Counted from the first letter of the stretch, positions 9,325 to 19,357 are shown. The stretch is 64,000 bases of DNA from Defluviitoga tunisiensis (GCF_000953715.1 NZ_LN824141.1:62001-126000), one strand, 5' to 3'. Made by a program: numbers and translations. The notes: generated from the sequence alone by a model not told the origin.

Positions 9325-10664
9325 GTTTTGTACGAACAGTTTACTTTTATAACAATCTTAGAAAAAATCTTTCAAAATCAAGAGAAGAAATTTTAAACAT
9401 AAGAAAAACTAAATTCAATAAACTAGTAAAGTATGCTTATGAAAACATTCCCTTTTATAAAGCATATTATACTTCTTTTGGAATTAAGAAAAAAGATCTT
9501 GAATCTATTAATATTACAGATTTACCTACGATAAACAAAGGTATTTTGATGGATAACTTTGATAAATTCTTTATCGATAAAAGAATTACAAAAATACAGG
9601 TTGAAAAATTCTTATCAGATAACCCTGATCCAACATCCTTATTATTTAATAGATATTATGTAATTCACAGTTCAGGGACCAGCGGTAAAGTAGGTTTCTA
9701 CTTATATAGCAGAAAAGAATGGGATTTTATAAAGGCTATATCCACAAGAATATTTTCTAATTTTACTATTACTCGAAAAAAATATGCTTTTTTAGGTGCA
9801 ATTGATGGACATTATGCTGCAATTAGTCTTTTTTTATCCCCTTTACATCAGGTTGAGCAGTATTTTTATAAAGATTACCTTGTGATGGATATAAATCGCC
9901 CCTTACAAAACTATGTGAATGTATTGAATGAGTTTAAACCTCAAATTTTAACAGGATATCCAAATGGCATAAAAATATTAGCTGAACTTCAAAAGAAAGG
10001 TACCTTAAATATATACCCCCAAAATATTGTAACAGGAGGAGAAATCTTACAAAAAGATACAAAAATATTTATAAAAGAAGTGTGGGACAAAGCAGAATTA
10101 ACCAACTCTTATGCAACTTCAGAATCATTGGCAATGGGGGTAGCCCGTGACGATCTTGATGGAATGTACATTTATGATGATGCTATTTGGCTTGAAATTC
10201 AAGAAAGTGGTTCTATATTAACCAATTTATATAATTATACCCTACCTCTTATAAGGTATCAGTTATCTGATAGTTTTCGTACATTAAGTGATAAAAATAC
10301 AATATGGCCATTCACAAAAGTTGATGAAATAATTGGAAGAAGTGAAATAACTCCTATATTTATAAACGAAGACGGAGAAAAAGACTTTATACATCCAATA
10401 GTAATCGCTGAAATCTTTGTAGAAGGAGTAACTGCCTTTCAGTTTGTTCAAACCAGTGACGTATCTTTCATATTTAAAATCGTTATTTCTAAAGAATCCA
10501 AACTTTCTGAGACTCAAATAATCAATAATGTAAGAACAAAACTGAGCAATCTTCTTCAGAAAAAAAACATGAAGAATGTTTCCTTTGAAATTGAGGTCGT
10601 TTCAGAGTTAAAACCAGATCCTAAAACAGGAAAATTCAGATTAATAACAACTAATAAACAATAA
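9321..10664 (+). CDS. PaaK-like adenylate-forming enzyme (phenylacetate-CoA ligase family)
   Basis: A 447-residue member of the ANL adenylating superfamily of the short, PaaK/CapK type. Visible features: an N-terminal helical region with YENIPFYKAYY near residue 38, the phosphate-binding loop HSSGTSGKVGFY near 118, LTGYPNGIKILAE near 212, a TGGE segment near 240 and a DKVDE/IGR-like 'VDEIIGRSE' near 334. Such enzymes activate a carboxylate with ATP, often then forming a CoA thioester. Many PaaK-like proteins in surface-polysaccharide clusters have unknown substrates, and nothing nearby identifies it here. It is coupled by a 4-bp overlap to the macrodomain gene and lies 16 bp before polA. Confidence 0.75.
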   Translation: MSFVRTVYFYNNLRKNLSKSREEILNIRKTKFNKLVKYAYENIPFYKAYYTSFGIKKKDLESINITDLPTINKGILMDNFDKFFIDKRITKIQVEKFLSDNPDPTSLLFNRYYVIHSSGTSGKVGFYLYSRKEWDFIKAISTRIFSNFTITRKKYAFLGAIDGHYAAISLFLSPLHQVEQYFYKDYLVMDINRPLQNYVNVLNEFKPQILTGYPNGIKILAELQKKGTLNIYPQNIVTGGEILQKDTKIFIKEVWDKAELTNSYATSESLAMGVARDDLDGMYIYDDAIWLEIQESGSILTNLYNYTLPLIRYQLSDSFRTLSDKNTIWPFTKVDEIIGRSEITPIFINEDGEKDFIHPIVIAEIFVEGVTAFQFVQTSDVSFIFKIVISKESKLSETQIINNVRTKLSNLLQKKNMKNVSFEIEVVSELKPDPKTGKFRLITTNKQ

Positions 10665-10680
10665 TTATTATAACGAGAAG

Positions 10681-13404
10681 GTGAGTAAAATAGGAGATTT
10701 ATACTTAATAGATGGTTCTGGAATTGCATATAGAGCTTTTTTTGCATTAGGAGAATGGATGAGCACAAGTGATGGCATCCCAACTAATGCAATTTATGGA
10801 GTTACTAGAATGCTTTTAAAATTATTAAAAACATATGTTAAAAAAGATGAAGATTCCATTATTTTTGTTATGGATAAAAAGACTACTACATATAGAAATG
10901 AACTTCTTGAAAGTTACAAGGCACAACGGCCTGAAACTCCTGAAAAATATATTCAACAGATACCTTATATTTACGAACTTGTTGAAAATTTAGGTATCAA
11001 AGTAATCGCTATGGACAACTATGAGGCTGATGATGTTATTGCCTCCATTGTTGAGAAAAAAAAGAATCTTTATGATAAAGTATATATTATAACTTCAGAT
11101 AAAGATATGATGCAGTTGGTAAAAGATAATGTATTCATTTTAAGGCCTGAAAAAGGCATTAGTGAAATTGTACTTTACGATGCAAAAGAAGTTGAAAATA
11201 AAATGGGTGTACCTCCAGAAAAAATTCAAGATTTATTAGCCCTTATGGGAGATGCTTCTGATAATATTCCTGGAGTAAAAGGAGTGGGTGAAAAAACTGC
11301 TCAAAAACTTCTTAAAGATTTCGAAAATCTAGAAGACATTTTTAATAATTTAAACAAAATAAAAGGGGCAGTTAAAAAAAAGTTAGAAGAACAAAAAGAA
11401 GAAGCGTTTTTAAGCAAAAAATTAGTCCAATTAATGACCGATGCACCTATAGAAGATATTTACAAAGATGAAGAAATCATATATAGAGGATTTAAAAAAG
11501 AATTAAAAGATTTGTTAATTCGTTTAGAATTTAACTCTATTTTGAAAGAATTAGATTTAGCTGAATCGCAAGATCAAATAAACAATGAAATAACAATGCA
11601 AAATACGGAGAATAAAGGAGAAAAGAGAAATTATTCATCAAAAGGAAAATATTCAATTTTCTCATCACAAAATTACAAAGAATTGTTTAAAATAATTGAT
11701 GAACATGAAATCATTTCGATAGATTTCGAAACTACCTCATTGGACCCTTATGAAGCTGATCTGGTTGGAATAGCTATATGCATTAAACCATTTGAAGCTT
11801 ATTTTTTAGATCTGTACAAAGACGATAAACGATGGAAAATAACAGAGGAACTGATAAATTTAATATCTAAAAAGAAGATAGTCGGACAAAACCTAAAATA
11901 TGACGTATCAGTTTTGAAAGTTAATGAATTAAATCTAAACAATATTTATTTTGATACCATGATTGCCGCTTATCTCTTAAACCCTGACAGCAGAAGATTC
12001 AATCTTGATGATCTAGCAAAAGAATATTTAGATTATAAAACAATAAAATATAAAGAAATAATGGGAAACAATAATAAAAGTGACCTAAAATTATTAACCT
12101 TAGGAGATATGGACAAGAAAACAGTTGCTGATTATGCCGGAGAAGACGCAGACATTGCATATAGATTATTTGAAGTATTGAAACCTAAGTTAGAAGAATT
12201 TGACTTAATTGCCTTATTTGAAAAAATTGAAATGCCAACCATTAATGTTCTTTCCGAAATGGAAGTAAATGGCGTATATTTTGACTTAAAAGAATTAAAA
12301 GAACTTGAAGAAGAATATAACAAAAAATTAGATAGTTTACTTTCTCAAATGAGAAAAATGGCAGGATATGATTTTAATCCAAACTCTCCTAAACAGGTTG
12401 GAGAATTACTTTATGATCATTTAGGCTTAAAAGGAAAAAGAAAAACCAAAAGTGGTTCATATTCTACTGACGCTGATTCTTTAGAAGCTTTAAAAGATGA
12501 ACATCCAATAATTGCAACGCTTCTAGAATATAGAAAGTATCAAAAACTTCTCTCAACTTATATAATCGCCATCCCTAAATTGGTAAATAAAAAGACGGGA
12601 AGGGTTCATACTTCCTTCAATCAAACCGGAACAGCAACCGGAAGACTAAGTAGTAGCGAACCTAATTTACAAAATCTTCCTATACGAGAAGAAGAAGGAG
12701 AAAGAATTAGGAAAACCTTAAAAGCCCAAAAAGAAGATTATTGCATATTAAGCGCAGATTACTCACAAATAGAATTAAGAGTTTTAGCTCATATAACAAA
12801 AGATCCTATTCTAATTGATGCTTTCAAAAACAATAAAGATGTACATTCACTAACAGCTGCTGCAATATTTGGTGTAAAATTAGAAGATGTTGACCAAAAT
12901 ATGAGAAGAATAGGCAAAACTGTTAATTTTTCTCTAATATATGGTTCATCAGCATATGGCCTATCTGAAAATCTCGGAATACCTGTAGAAGATGCCAAAA
13001 ACTTTATTGATAAATACTTTGAAACGTATAAAAAAGTCAAAGAAATTCAGGAAGAAAGTTTAAAATTAGCAAAAAAGAATGGATATGTAGAAACAATTTT
13101 TGGCAGAAAACGATTCTTAAAAAATATCAAAACATCTAAGTCAGAATTAAAAAGAATCGCTATAAACGCCCCTATACAAGGAAGTGCAGCTGATATTATG
13201 AAACTGGCGATGATAAATATATATAATGAACTTCCAAAAGAGGCTAAGTTAATACTGCAAGTTCACGATGAAGTATTGATAGAACTACCAGAAGAAATTG
13301 TAGATAAGGTCACAACAATCGTTAAAAATTGCATGGAAAATGCTGTAGAATTAGATGTTCCTTTGAAAGTAGATGTAACTGTTGGTAAAAGTTGGCAAAA
13401 ATAA
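10681..13404 (+). CDS. polA: DNA polymerase I
   Basis: A 907-residue family A polymerase for repair and Okazaki-fragment maturation. Domains: 5'-3' exonuclease (about 1-290, with DNIPGVKGVGEKTA), 3'-5' proofreading exonuclease (from about 340, with the intact DxE motif in IDFETTSLD) and polymerase (about 520-907; motif A DYSQIELR, motif B RRIGKTVNFSLIYG, motif C QVHDE). Proofreading residues look intact. The start is uncertain. The GTG at 10681 lies inside the best Shine-Dalgarno (AGAAGGTGA), whereas an ATA codon at 10690 is 5 nt behind it and would give an N-terminus matching the usual length before the LYLIDGSG motif. A 32-bp perfect palindrome overlaps the stop. Confidence 0.97.
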   Translation: MSKIGDLYLIDGSGIAYRAFFALGEWMSTSDGIPTNAIYGVTRMLLKLLKTYVKKDEDSIIFVMDKKTTTYRNELLESYKAQRPETPEKYIQQIPYIYELVENLGIKVIAMDNYEADDVIASIVEKKKNLYDKVYIITSDKDMMQLVKDNVFILRPEKGISEIVLYDAKEVENKMGVPPEKIQDLLALMGDASDNIPGVKGVGEKTAQKLLKDFENLEDIFNNLNKIKGAVKKKLEEQKEEAFLSKKLVQLMTDAPIEDIYKDEEIIYRGFKKELKDLLIRLEFNSILKELDLAESQDQINNEITMQNTENKGEKRNYSSKGKYSIFSSQNYKELFKIIDEHEIISIDFETTSLDPYEADLVGIAICIKPFEAYFLDLYKDDKRWKITEELINLISKKKIVGQNLKYDVSVLKVNELNLNNIYFDTMIAAYLLNPDSRRFNLDDLAKEYLDYKTIKYKEIMGNNNKSDLKLLTLGDMDKKTVADYAGEDADIAYRLFEVLKPKLEEFDLIALFEKIEMPTINVLSEMEVNGVYFDLKELKELEEEYNKKLDSLLSQMRKMAGYDFNPNSPKQVGELLYDHLGLKGKRKTKSGSYSTDADSLEALKDEHPIIATLLEYRKYQKLLSTYIIAIPKLVNKKTGRVHTSFNQTGTATGRLSSSEPNLQNLPIREEEGERIRKTLKAQKEDYCILSADYSQIELRVLAHITKDPILIDAFKNNKDVHSLTAAAIFGVKLEDVDQNMRRIGKTVNFSLIYGSSAYGLSENLGIPVEDAKNFIDKYFETYKKVKEIQEESLKLAKKNGYVETIFGRKRFLKNIKTSKSELKRIAINAPIQGSAADIMKLAMINIYNELPKEAKLILQVHDEVLIELPEEIVDKVTTIVKNCMENAVELDVPLKVDVTVGKSWQK

Positions 13405-13431
13405 ATATTATACATATGTATAATATTTATT
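13400..13431. repeat. 32-bp perfect palindrome at the polA stop codon
   Basis: Two 16-bp arms meet at 13415/13416 (centre TACAT|ATGTA) with no loop and no mismatch. It covers the polA stop codon. There is no T-run, so it is not a clear intrinsic terminator; it may be an mRNA 3' stem or a DNA-binding site. Confidence 0.7.
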
Positions 13432-13711
13432 AAATTATATTCTTCTTTTTTTAAAAAAAATCTGATATAATTCAATTAACTAAAATATTATAGTGTAATT
13501 GATAAACTAAAACTAGCATGATTATTACAAAGTATAGAAAATTGAATCTACAGAAATTAAAATATTGATTTTATAAGGGTACAATGGTGGAGTTTTCCTC
13601 CACTTGTTTGAATTATAATATCTTTGAAAAGTGAAATTTTAAATTATTAATTGAATATAAGTTTTAGAATTTTTAAAGTGATTATAAACAAAGAATTCAT
13701 GGAGGTAATTG
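13432..13711 (+). promoter_or_regulatory. rimO upstream region with repeat-module remnant
   Basis: This 280-bp stretch has no gene. It contains a TGATATAAT extended -10 (13463-13471), a GTGGAG/CTCCAC hairpin (13587-13603) after TATAAGGGTACA that resembles a decayed module A, and TTTTAGAATTTTTAAAGTGA at 13662-13681, a slightly degenerate copy of the palindrome found before hisS, manC and ridA. The promoter call is inferred. Confidence 0.45.
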
Positions 13712-15043
13712 ATGAACAGGTTCCATATAGTGAAACTAGGTTGTCCAAAAAATGACGCTGATTCAGAAATCCTTAGAGGTATACTGGAAAGTAAAGGCTA
13801 TGAATATACATCCAATCCTGCAAATGCAAATTATATTTTTATAAATACATGCGGTTTTATAGAAGACGCCAAAAAAGAAAGTATTGAAGTGATATTTGAA
13901 TATCTTATGCTTAAGAATGAAAAAAAAGATTTAAAAGTTATTCCATTTGGTTGCCTGTCAGAAAGGTATTATACAGAAATATTAGAAGAAATACCCGAGC
14001 TTGATGGGCTTTATGGCGTATTATCGCCCTATACTATTGTTGACAAATTAGAAAATGGCGTGTGTATGTACAAAGATACAGAACCAGAAACTATTTATGA
14101 ATATAAAGCTAGATCTAAGCCTTCTGAATATTATGCATATGTTAAAATTGGTGATGGATGTAACAGAAATTGCACTTTTTGTTCTATACCTTCCTTTAAA
14201 GGTAAACCAAAAAGTCGGGATATAATTGATATTAAAAAAGAAGTCGAATTTCTGGTTAATAATGGTGTGAAAGAAATCATTTTAGTATCGCAAGATAGCT
14301 GTTTATATGGTGTTGACAATTACAAAAAACAAGCTCTACCTGAGTTATTAAAAACGTTAAACACCATAAAGGGTGAGTTTTGGATAAGGGTAATGTATTT
14401 ACACCCAGATTTTTTAAATAAAGAAATAATTGAAACCATTCATTACACTGATAAAGTAGTTAAGTATTTTGATGTACCTATTCAACACATTTCTTCCAAC
14501 ATTTTAACCAGAATGGGTAGGATAAAAAAGAAACAGGATTTAATTAATCTAATAGAGCAAATAAGAAAATATCCATCCGCAATAAGAACAACTTTAATGG
14601 TAGGATTTCCAGGCGAAACCGAAGAAGATTTTTTTGAGCTTATAGATTTTGTAAAAGAAATAAAGTTTGAAAGGCTTGGAAGCTTTACTTATTCTAAAGA
14701 AGAAGATACACCTTCATATAACATGCCAAATCATGTAGATGAAGAAACAAAAATAAAGAGACAAGAAGAACTTATGAGCACTCAACAAAAAATATCAAGT
14801 GAAGTTATGAACTCTTTTGTAGGAAAAACTTTAAAAGTATTAGTCGAAGAACAAGAAGATAATGTTTATATTGCAAGAACTTATCTTGATGCTCCAGAGA
14901 TTGATGGAAACATCTTTTTTAAATGCAAGAAAAAGATAAAGCTTGGGGAGTTTGTAAACGTAAAAGTAACCGGAAATTATGAATACGATCTGGAAGGAGA
15001 AGTAGTAGAGAATGAATATTCCCAATTTATTAAGCCTTTCTAG
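13712..15043 (+). CDS. rimO: ribosomal protein uS12 methylthiotransferase
   Basis: RimO adds a methylthio group to an Asp of ribosomal protein S12 using radical SAM chemistry. The 443-residue protein has the N-terminal UPF0004 domain with cluster Cys in KLGCPKN, NTCGF and FGCLSERY, the radical-SAM CxxxCxxC (GCNRNCTFCSIPSFKGK, about residue 148) and a C-terminal TRAM-like domain. GCPKNDADSE and IPSFKGKPKSR separate RimO from MiaB. I place the start at the ATG 7 nt after GGAGG, one codon after an in-frame TTG. Its 3' end overlaps pgsA by 32 bp. The rimO-pgsA-thpR-recA-recX-rny order is familiar from Thermotogota. Confidence 0.95.
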   Translation: MNRFHIVKLGCPKNDADSEILRGILESKGYEYTSNPANANYIFINTCGFIEDAKKESIEVIFEYLMLKNEKKDLKVIPFGCLSERYYTEILEEIPELDGLYGVLSPYTIVDKLENGVCMYKDTEPETIYEYKARSKPSEYYAYVKIGDGCNRNCTFCSIPSFKGKPKSRDIIDIKKEVEFLVNNGVKEIILVSQDSCLYGVDNYKKQALPELLKTLNTIKGEFWIRVMYLHPDFLNKEIIETIHYTDKVVKYFDVPIQHISSNILTRMGRIKKKQDLINLIEQIRKYPSAIRTTLMVGFPGETEEDFFELIDFVKEIKFERLGSFTYSKEEDTPSYNMPNHVDEETKIKRQEELMSTQQKISSEVMNSFVGKTLKVLVEEQEDNVYIARTYLDAPEIDGNIFFKCKKKIKLGEFVNVKVTGNYEYDLEGEVVENEYSQFIKPF

Positions 15044-15530
15044 AATATTTCTAGCTATACCTGTCTTTATACTAACAGCATTAGGAGAAAAATATTTCAT
15101 AGCAGCATTAATAGTATTCATTGTTGCTTCGTTAACAGACTTATTTGACGGATTAATTGCTAGAAAAAAGGGACAGGTTACTGATCTTGGCAAATTTCTT
15201 GATCAAATATCTGACAAAATACTAATAAATTCTACTTTTATTGCATTATTAACCACAGGAAATATTCCTGGATGGTTTGTAGCATTAATTGTTGGCAGAG
15301 ATACGTATGTTAGTGGTCTTAGAATGTTTTTAGCAAGTAAAGATATTATTATACCCGCTGACATCTTAGGAAAAATAAAAACAGTTCTAGAAATAGTCTT
15401 AATTGTATTGATTTATTTGCAACTTTGGAATATTCTTAGCAATATCTTGTTGTACTTAACACTTATCATAAGTTTGGTCTCTGCTGCAAATTACACTATC
15501 AAAAATTTGAAAGCATTTACAGAGGCTTAA
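15012..15530 (+). CDS. pgsA: CDP-diacylglycerol-glycerol-3-phosphate 3-phosphatidyltransferase
   Basis: PgsA makes phosphatidylglycerol-phosphate at the membrane. The 172-residue protein begins NIPNLLSLSRIFLAIP, typical of the family, has four or more hydrophobic segments, and carries the full CDP-alcohol phosphotransferase signature DGx2ARx8Gx3Dx3D (DGLIARKKGQ...GKFLDQISDK) near residue 38. Its ATG lies 32 bp inside the end of rimO, behind GAAGGAGAAG, so translation is likely coupled. No anomalies. Confidence 0.94.
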   Translation: MNIPNLLSLSRIFLAIPVFILTALGEKYFIAALIVFIVASLTDLFDGLIARKKGQVTDLGKFLDQISDKILINSTFIALLTTGNIPGWFVALIVGRDTYVSGLRMFLASKDIIIPADILGKIKTVLEIVLIVLIYLQLWNILSNILLYLTLIISLVSAANYTIKNLKAFTEA

Positions 15531-15563
15531 CGAAGTTAAGTAACACAAAGGAGGAGCTTTATT

Positions 15564-16181
15564 ATGATTGAGTCAAAGAAAACTAAGCAGCAGTTAGATG
15601 CAGATAAAGTTCGATCATTTATCGCAATCGAAACCAATCAAAAAGTTAAAAAAACTTCTGATGAACTTATAGAAAAACTAAAAAGAATGGGTTTTAGAGC
15701 TTCCTGGACGAAAACAAGCAATACCCATTTGACACTTTTTTTTCTTGGTGATCAGAATATTACTAAATTAGCTCAGCTAGCTTATAAAATAGGAGACAGG
15801 CTTGCTGGATTTCCAACCTTTCATTTCTATGTTGAAAAATTAGGATTTTTTGAAAGGAACTCTATTCCTAGGGTGTTATGGCTAGGAATAAGAGAAGATA
15901 CCACCTTAAATGGGTTATATGAAGAAATAAAAAAAGTTCTCAAAATGTGTGAGTTTGAAGTAAAAGAAAATGTTTTTACACCGCATATCACTATTGGAAG
16001 AGTTAAAAACTATCCTAAACATTGGAAAGAACTTTTAAGTTCAACTAGTTTTGAAGAAATAAAAGTTTTTGTCAATTCAATAGAGATATATTCTTCAGAG
16101 TTGACAAAAAATGGACCTATGTACAATAAGTTGTATACAATTGATTTTGAGGGAGGCGTAATAATTAATGGCCAAAGATGA
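15564..16181 (+). CDS. thpR: RNA 2',3'-cyclic phosphodiesterase (2H family)
   Basis: A 205-residue 2H phosphoesterase that opens 2',3'-cyclic phosphates on RNA ends. The two catalytic HxT motifs are clear: HLTLFFLGD near residue 55 and HITIGRV near 139, separated by about 85 residues as usual. FIAIE near residue 15 is the family's first strand. It has about 15 extra charged residues at the N-terminus compared with compact homologues. AAGGAGGAG precedes the ATG, and the stop overlaps recA by 14 bp, so thpR and recA are co-translated. The LigT name is historical; ligase activity is doubtful in the family. Confidence 0.92.
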   Translation: MIESKKTKQQLDADKVRSFIAIETNQKVKKTSDELIEKLKRMGFRASWTKTSNTHLTLFFLGDQNITKLAQLAYKIGDRLAGFPTFHFYVEKLGFFERNSIPRVLWLGIREDTTLNGLYEEIKKVLKMCEFEVKENVFTPHITIGRVKNYPKHWKELLSSTSFEEIKVFVNSIEIYSSELTKNGPMYNKLYTIDFEGGVIINGQR

Positions 16182-17289
16182 TTCTAAAGATATCAATAAA
16201 GATGCTTTGCTTGAGAAGTTAGTCAAAGAGCTTGAAAAAACGCATGGAACAGGATCTGTAATGATAATGGGAAAAGGTTTAGACAACAGAGATATTTCTG
16301 TAGTTCCTACAGGATGTTTATCTCTTGATATAGCATTAGGTATTGGGGGTTATCCTAGAGGAAGAATAATTGAAATATACGGAAATGAGGCATCAGGAAA
16401 AACAACTCTTGCACTTCAAGCACTAGCAGAGGTTCAAAAATTGAACGGAATAGCTGCGTTTATAGATGCCGAACATGCTTTAGACATAGAATATGCTAAA
16501 AAACTTGGGGTTGATGTAGATAAATTAATTGTTTCTCAACCCGATTTTGGAGAACAAGCCTTAGAAATTGTTGATTCATTGGTTCGCTCTAATATTGTGG
16601 ATATAATCGTTGTAGATTCAGTTGCAGCTTTGGTTCCAAAGGCGGAAATCGAAGGTTCTATGGGGGATGCACATGTAGGACTTCAAGCAAGACTAATGTC
16701 TCAGGCATTAAGAAAATTAGCTGGCAGTGTAAGTAAATCAAAGTCTATTGTTATATTCATAAACCAAATAAGAATGAAAATTGGCGTATTATATGGAAAT
16801 CCTGAAACAACTACTGGTGGAATTGCTTTGAAATTCTATTCTACAATAAGAATTGAAGCTAGAAAGGGAGCAGCAATAAGAGAGGGAAAAGACCAAATAG
16901 GAAATGAGAGTGTTCTAAAAGTTGTTAAAAATAAAGTTGCCCCGCCTTTTAAAGAAGTTAATGTTGATATGATATTCGGTCGAGGATTTGCAAAGGAAAA
17001 CGATATATTCAATTTAGCCTTAGAAGAAGGCTTAATTCAACGAAAAGGTGCATGGTTTTCGTATATCGATGATAAAGGTGAAGAAATAAGTTTAGGACAA
17101 GGCAAAACTAATTCTGTTGCTTATCTTATCCAGAATCCTGATATTTTGGATTATCTAGAATATACAATAAGAAAAAAACATGGAATCGTGGTACCTGATT
17201 ATCTAACAGAAAAATTTGAGAAACCTAATAAAGCAAAAAATAAAGAAACTGAAAAGGAAAAGGAAAAATCAAAAGAGAGTGAGAAATAA
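16168..17289 (+). CDS. recA: recombinase RecA
   Basis: RecA forms ATP-dependent filaments on single-stranded DNA for homologous recombination. The 373-residue protein has Walker [10 protein letters not shown] near residue 73, MAW-like and Walker [19 protein letters not shown] near 147, the L2 region and [21 protein letters not shown] near 203. The last 30 residues are almost entirely Lys and Glu, an extreme form of the charged RecA tail. The ATG follows GGAGGCG and lies inside the end of thpR. No LexA-type operator was recognised in the short upstream space, so damage control, if any, would act on the whole rimO-to-rny transcript. Confidence 0.98.
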   Translation: MAKDDSKDINKDALLEKLVKELEKTHGTGSVMIMGKGLDNRDISVVPTGCLSLDIALGIGGYPRGRIIEIYGNEASGKTTLALQALAEVQKLNGIAAFIDAEHALDIEYAKKLGVDVDKLIVSQPDFGEQALEIVDSLVRSNIVDIIVVDSVAALVPKAEIEGSMGDAHVGLQARLMSQALRKLAGSVSKSKSIVIFINQIRMKIGVLYGNPETTTGGIALKFYSTIRIEARKGAAIREGKDQIGNESVLKVVKNKVAPPFKEVNVDMIFGRGFAKENDIFNLALEEGLIQRKGAWFSYIDDKGEEISLGQGKTNSVAYLIQNPDILDYLEYTIRKKHGIVVPDYLTEKFEKPNKAKNKETEKEKEKSKESEK

Positions 17290-17295
17290 ATAAAG

Positions 17296-17784
17296 TTGAA
17301 AAAGAAAAATCCAAAAATTGATCCTTTTGACGAAAAAGCAGCTGAAAAAGCTGCATTGAGTTTAATAAAATATAGAATAAGATCAGAAAAAGAACTTTTT
17401 CAAAGGCTAAAAATGAAAGGTTTTTCTGAAGAAACTTCTTTATCAATAATTGAAAAATTCAAAGATAGTGGACTGTTAAATGATGAACTATTCGCTTATT
17501 TATTTAGTTATGATAAATTAACCCTTGATAAAAAGGGACCCATGTTCATAAAAAACGAACTAAAACGGCTAGGTGTAGAAGAAAAATACATAGACAAGGC
17601 ATTAAATAAAATATCTGATGAAATAGATTTACATGAAATAGCAACCGAAATTGCAAGAAAATATTACACTAAAACCAAAGATGAGCTTAAAACTAGGAAA
17701 TATTTATATAGAAGAGGTTTTGAGCCAGACATAATAAACTGTGTTATAGAAGACTTGAGAGGTGATCAAAATTGGGAGAATTAA
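17296..17784 (+). CDS. recX: RecA regulatory protein RecX
   Basis: RecX binds RecA and limits filament growth. The 162-residue, strongly basic protein has the family's three-helix repeats: AALSLIKYRIRSEKELFQRL near residue 15, KGFSEETSLSIIEKF near 40, and GPMFIKNELKRLGV near 76. Its position directly after recA, 6 bp from the stop, is diagnostic. The TTG start has only a weak Shine-Dalgarno, so it probably relies on ribosomes finishing recA. It overlaps rny by 13 bp. Confidence 0.88.
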   Translation: MKKKNPKIDPFDEKAAEKAALSLIKYRIRSEKELFQRLKMKGFSEETSLSIIEKFKDSGLLNDELFAYLFSYDKLTLDKKGPMFIKNELKRLGVEEKYIDKALNKISDEIDLHEIATEIARKYYTKTKDELKTRKYLYRRGFEPDIINCVIEDLRGDQNWEN

Positions 17785-19328
17785 TTATAACAACTATAAT
17801 TTGTGCATTTGTTTTTATTTTATCGTTATTTTTAGGGATTAACATTGGTAATAAAAAAGTCATAGGTTCTTTAAAAGAGAAAAAAGCAAACCTTGAATCT
17901 GAATTAGAAAGCAAACAAAAAGAAATACAAGAACTTTTACAAAAAGCTGAAGAAGAAGCAAAAACTTTAAGGCAAAAAGAAATTGTACAAGCTAAAGATG
18001 AAATACAAAAGTTACGAGAACAATTTGACCTAGAAATAAAAAAGCAGAGAGACGAACTAAAATCCATGGAAGACAGGTTAATTCGAAGAGAAGAGCTTTT
18101 AGATAAAAAAGAAGAAAATATAGAAAAACTTAAAGAAAAGTTAGAATCACAAATTGCTAATACCCATCAACTAGAAGTTGAATTAGAAACCAAATTAAAT
18201 GAAATTGCAAAAATTTCAGAAGAAGAAGCTAAAGAAATAGTCTTAAAACAAACAAGGGAAAAATATGAATTAGAAATCGCTCAGAAATTCAAAGAAATTA
18301 AAGAACATTACGAAGAAGAATCAAAAAAGTATGCAAGATGGGTAATTACTACAGCTATTCAAAGATACGCATCAGATGTAACAGCGGAACTTACTACCTC
18401 TACCGTTTCACTACCTACTGATGACATGAAAGGTAGAATTATTGGTAGAGAAGGAAGGAATATACGAACTTTTGAGAAACTAACAGGTACCGATCTAATA
18501 ATTGATGATACACCAGAAATTGTGGTAATATCTTCTTTTAATCCTTTAAGAAGAGAAATTGCTAAAAGAACCTTAGAAATGTTAGTAGCAGATGGTAGAA
18601 TTCATCCAGCAAGAATTGAAGAACTATACGAAAAATCAAAAAAAGAAGTTGAGGAATATATTAAAGAAGTTGGAAAAGAAGCTGTGTTAAGGGTAGGAAT
18701 CAAACAACCACATAATGAAATCATAAAATTACTTGGAAGGCTAAAATTCAGAACAAGCTATGGACAAGATGTTTTGGAACATTCCATAGAAGTGGCTCAA
18801 TTTGCTGGGCTTATGGCAAGTGAGTTAGGTCTTAACGTAGAATTAGCCAAAAGAGCTGCTCTATTTCACGACTTGGGAAAAGCAGTTGACCATGAAGTTG
18901 AAGGGTCGCATGCATTAGTTGGAGGTCAGATTGCAAGAAGGTATGGAGAAAAAATGGAAGTAGTGAATGCAATTCAATATCATCATGATGAAGTTGACCC
19001 AATGACACCGGAAGCAGTCTTAGTCGCAGCAAGCGATGCACTATCCGCTTCTAGACCAGGAGCCAGAAAAGAAACTTTAGAAAATTATATAAGGAGAATC
19101 GAGCAACTCGAAGAAATTGCAAAGAGTTTCAGACATGTTGATAAGGCTTATGCAATTCAAGCTGGAAGAGAACTGAGAGTTATCATTCAGCCAGATAAAG
19201 TAGATGATTCTATAGCTGAAAAATTAGCTCATGATATAGCTGTTCAAATCGAAGAAAAAGTTCAATACCCTGGTGTTATTAAAGTTACTGTTATAAGAGA
19301 AAAACGAAGTGTAGCATATGCTAGTTAA
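17772..19328 (+). CDS. rny: ribonuclease Y
   Basis: RNase Y is the membrane-anchored endoribonuclease that starts mRNA decay. Order in the 518 residues: one N-terminal membrane helix (about 4-26), a long Glu/Lys/Gln coiled coil (30-190), a KH domain with MKGRIIGREGRNIRTFE near 218 and an HD domain with HDLGKAVDHE near 366 and QYHHDEVDP near 402. The TTG start has a strong AGAGGTGATC 4 nt upstream, inside recX. It closes the rimO-to-rny operon; 29 bp after the stop a truncated IscB/OMEGA element begins in the same direction, so read-through into that element is possible. Confidence 0.96.
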   Translation: MGELIITTIICAFVFILSLFLGINIGNKKVIGSLKEKKANLESELESKQKEIQELLQKAEEEAKTLRQKEIVQAKDEIQKLREQFDLEIKKQRDELKSMEDRLIRREELLDKKEENIEKLKEKLESQIANTHQLEVELETKLNEIAKISEEEAKEIVLKQTREKYELEIAQKFKEIKEHYEEESKKYARWVITTAIQRYASDVTAELTTSTVSLPTDDMKGRIIGREGRNIRTFEKLTGTDLIIDDTPEIVVISSFNPLRREIAKRTLEMLVADGRIHPARIEELYEKSKKEVEEYIKEVGKEAVLRVGIKQPHNEIIKLLGRLKFRTSYGQDVLEHSIEVAQFAGLMASELGLNVELAKRAALFHDLGKAVDHEVEGSHALVGGQIARRYGEKMEVVNAIQYHHDEVDPMTPEAVLVAASDALSASRPGARKETLENYIRRIEQLEEIAKSFRHVDKAYAIQAGRELRVIIQPDKVDDSIAEKLAHDIAVQIEEKVQYPGVIKVTVIREKRSVAYAS

Positions 19329-19357
19329 TAAATAATAATTTAACAAAAGTCAATTAC

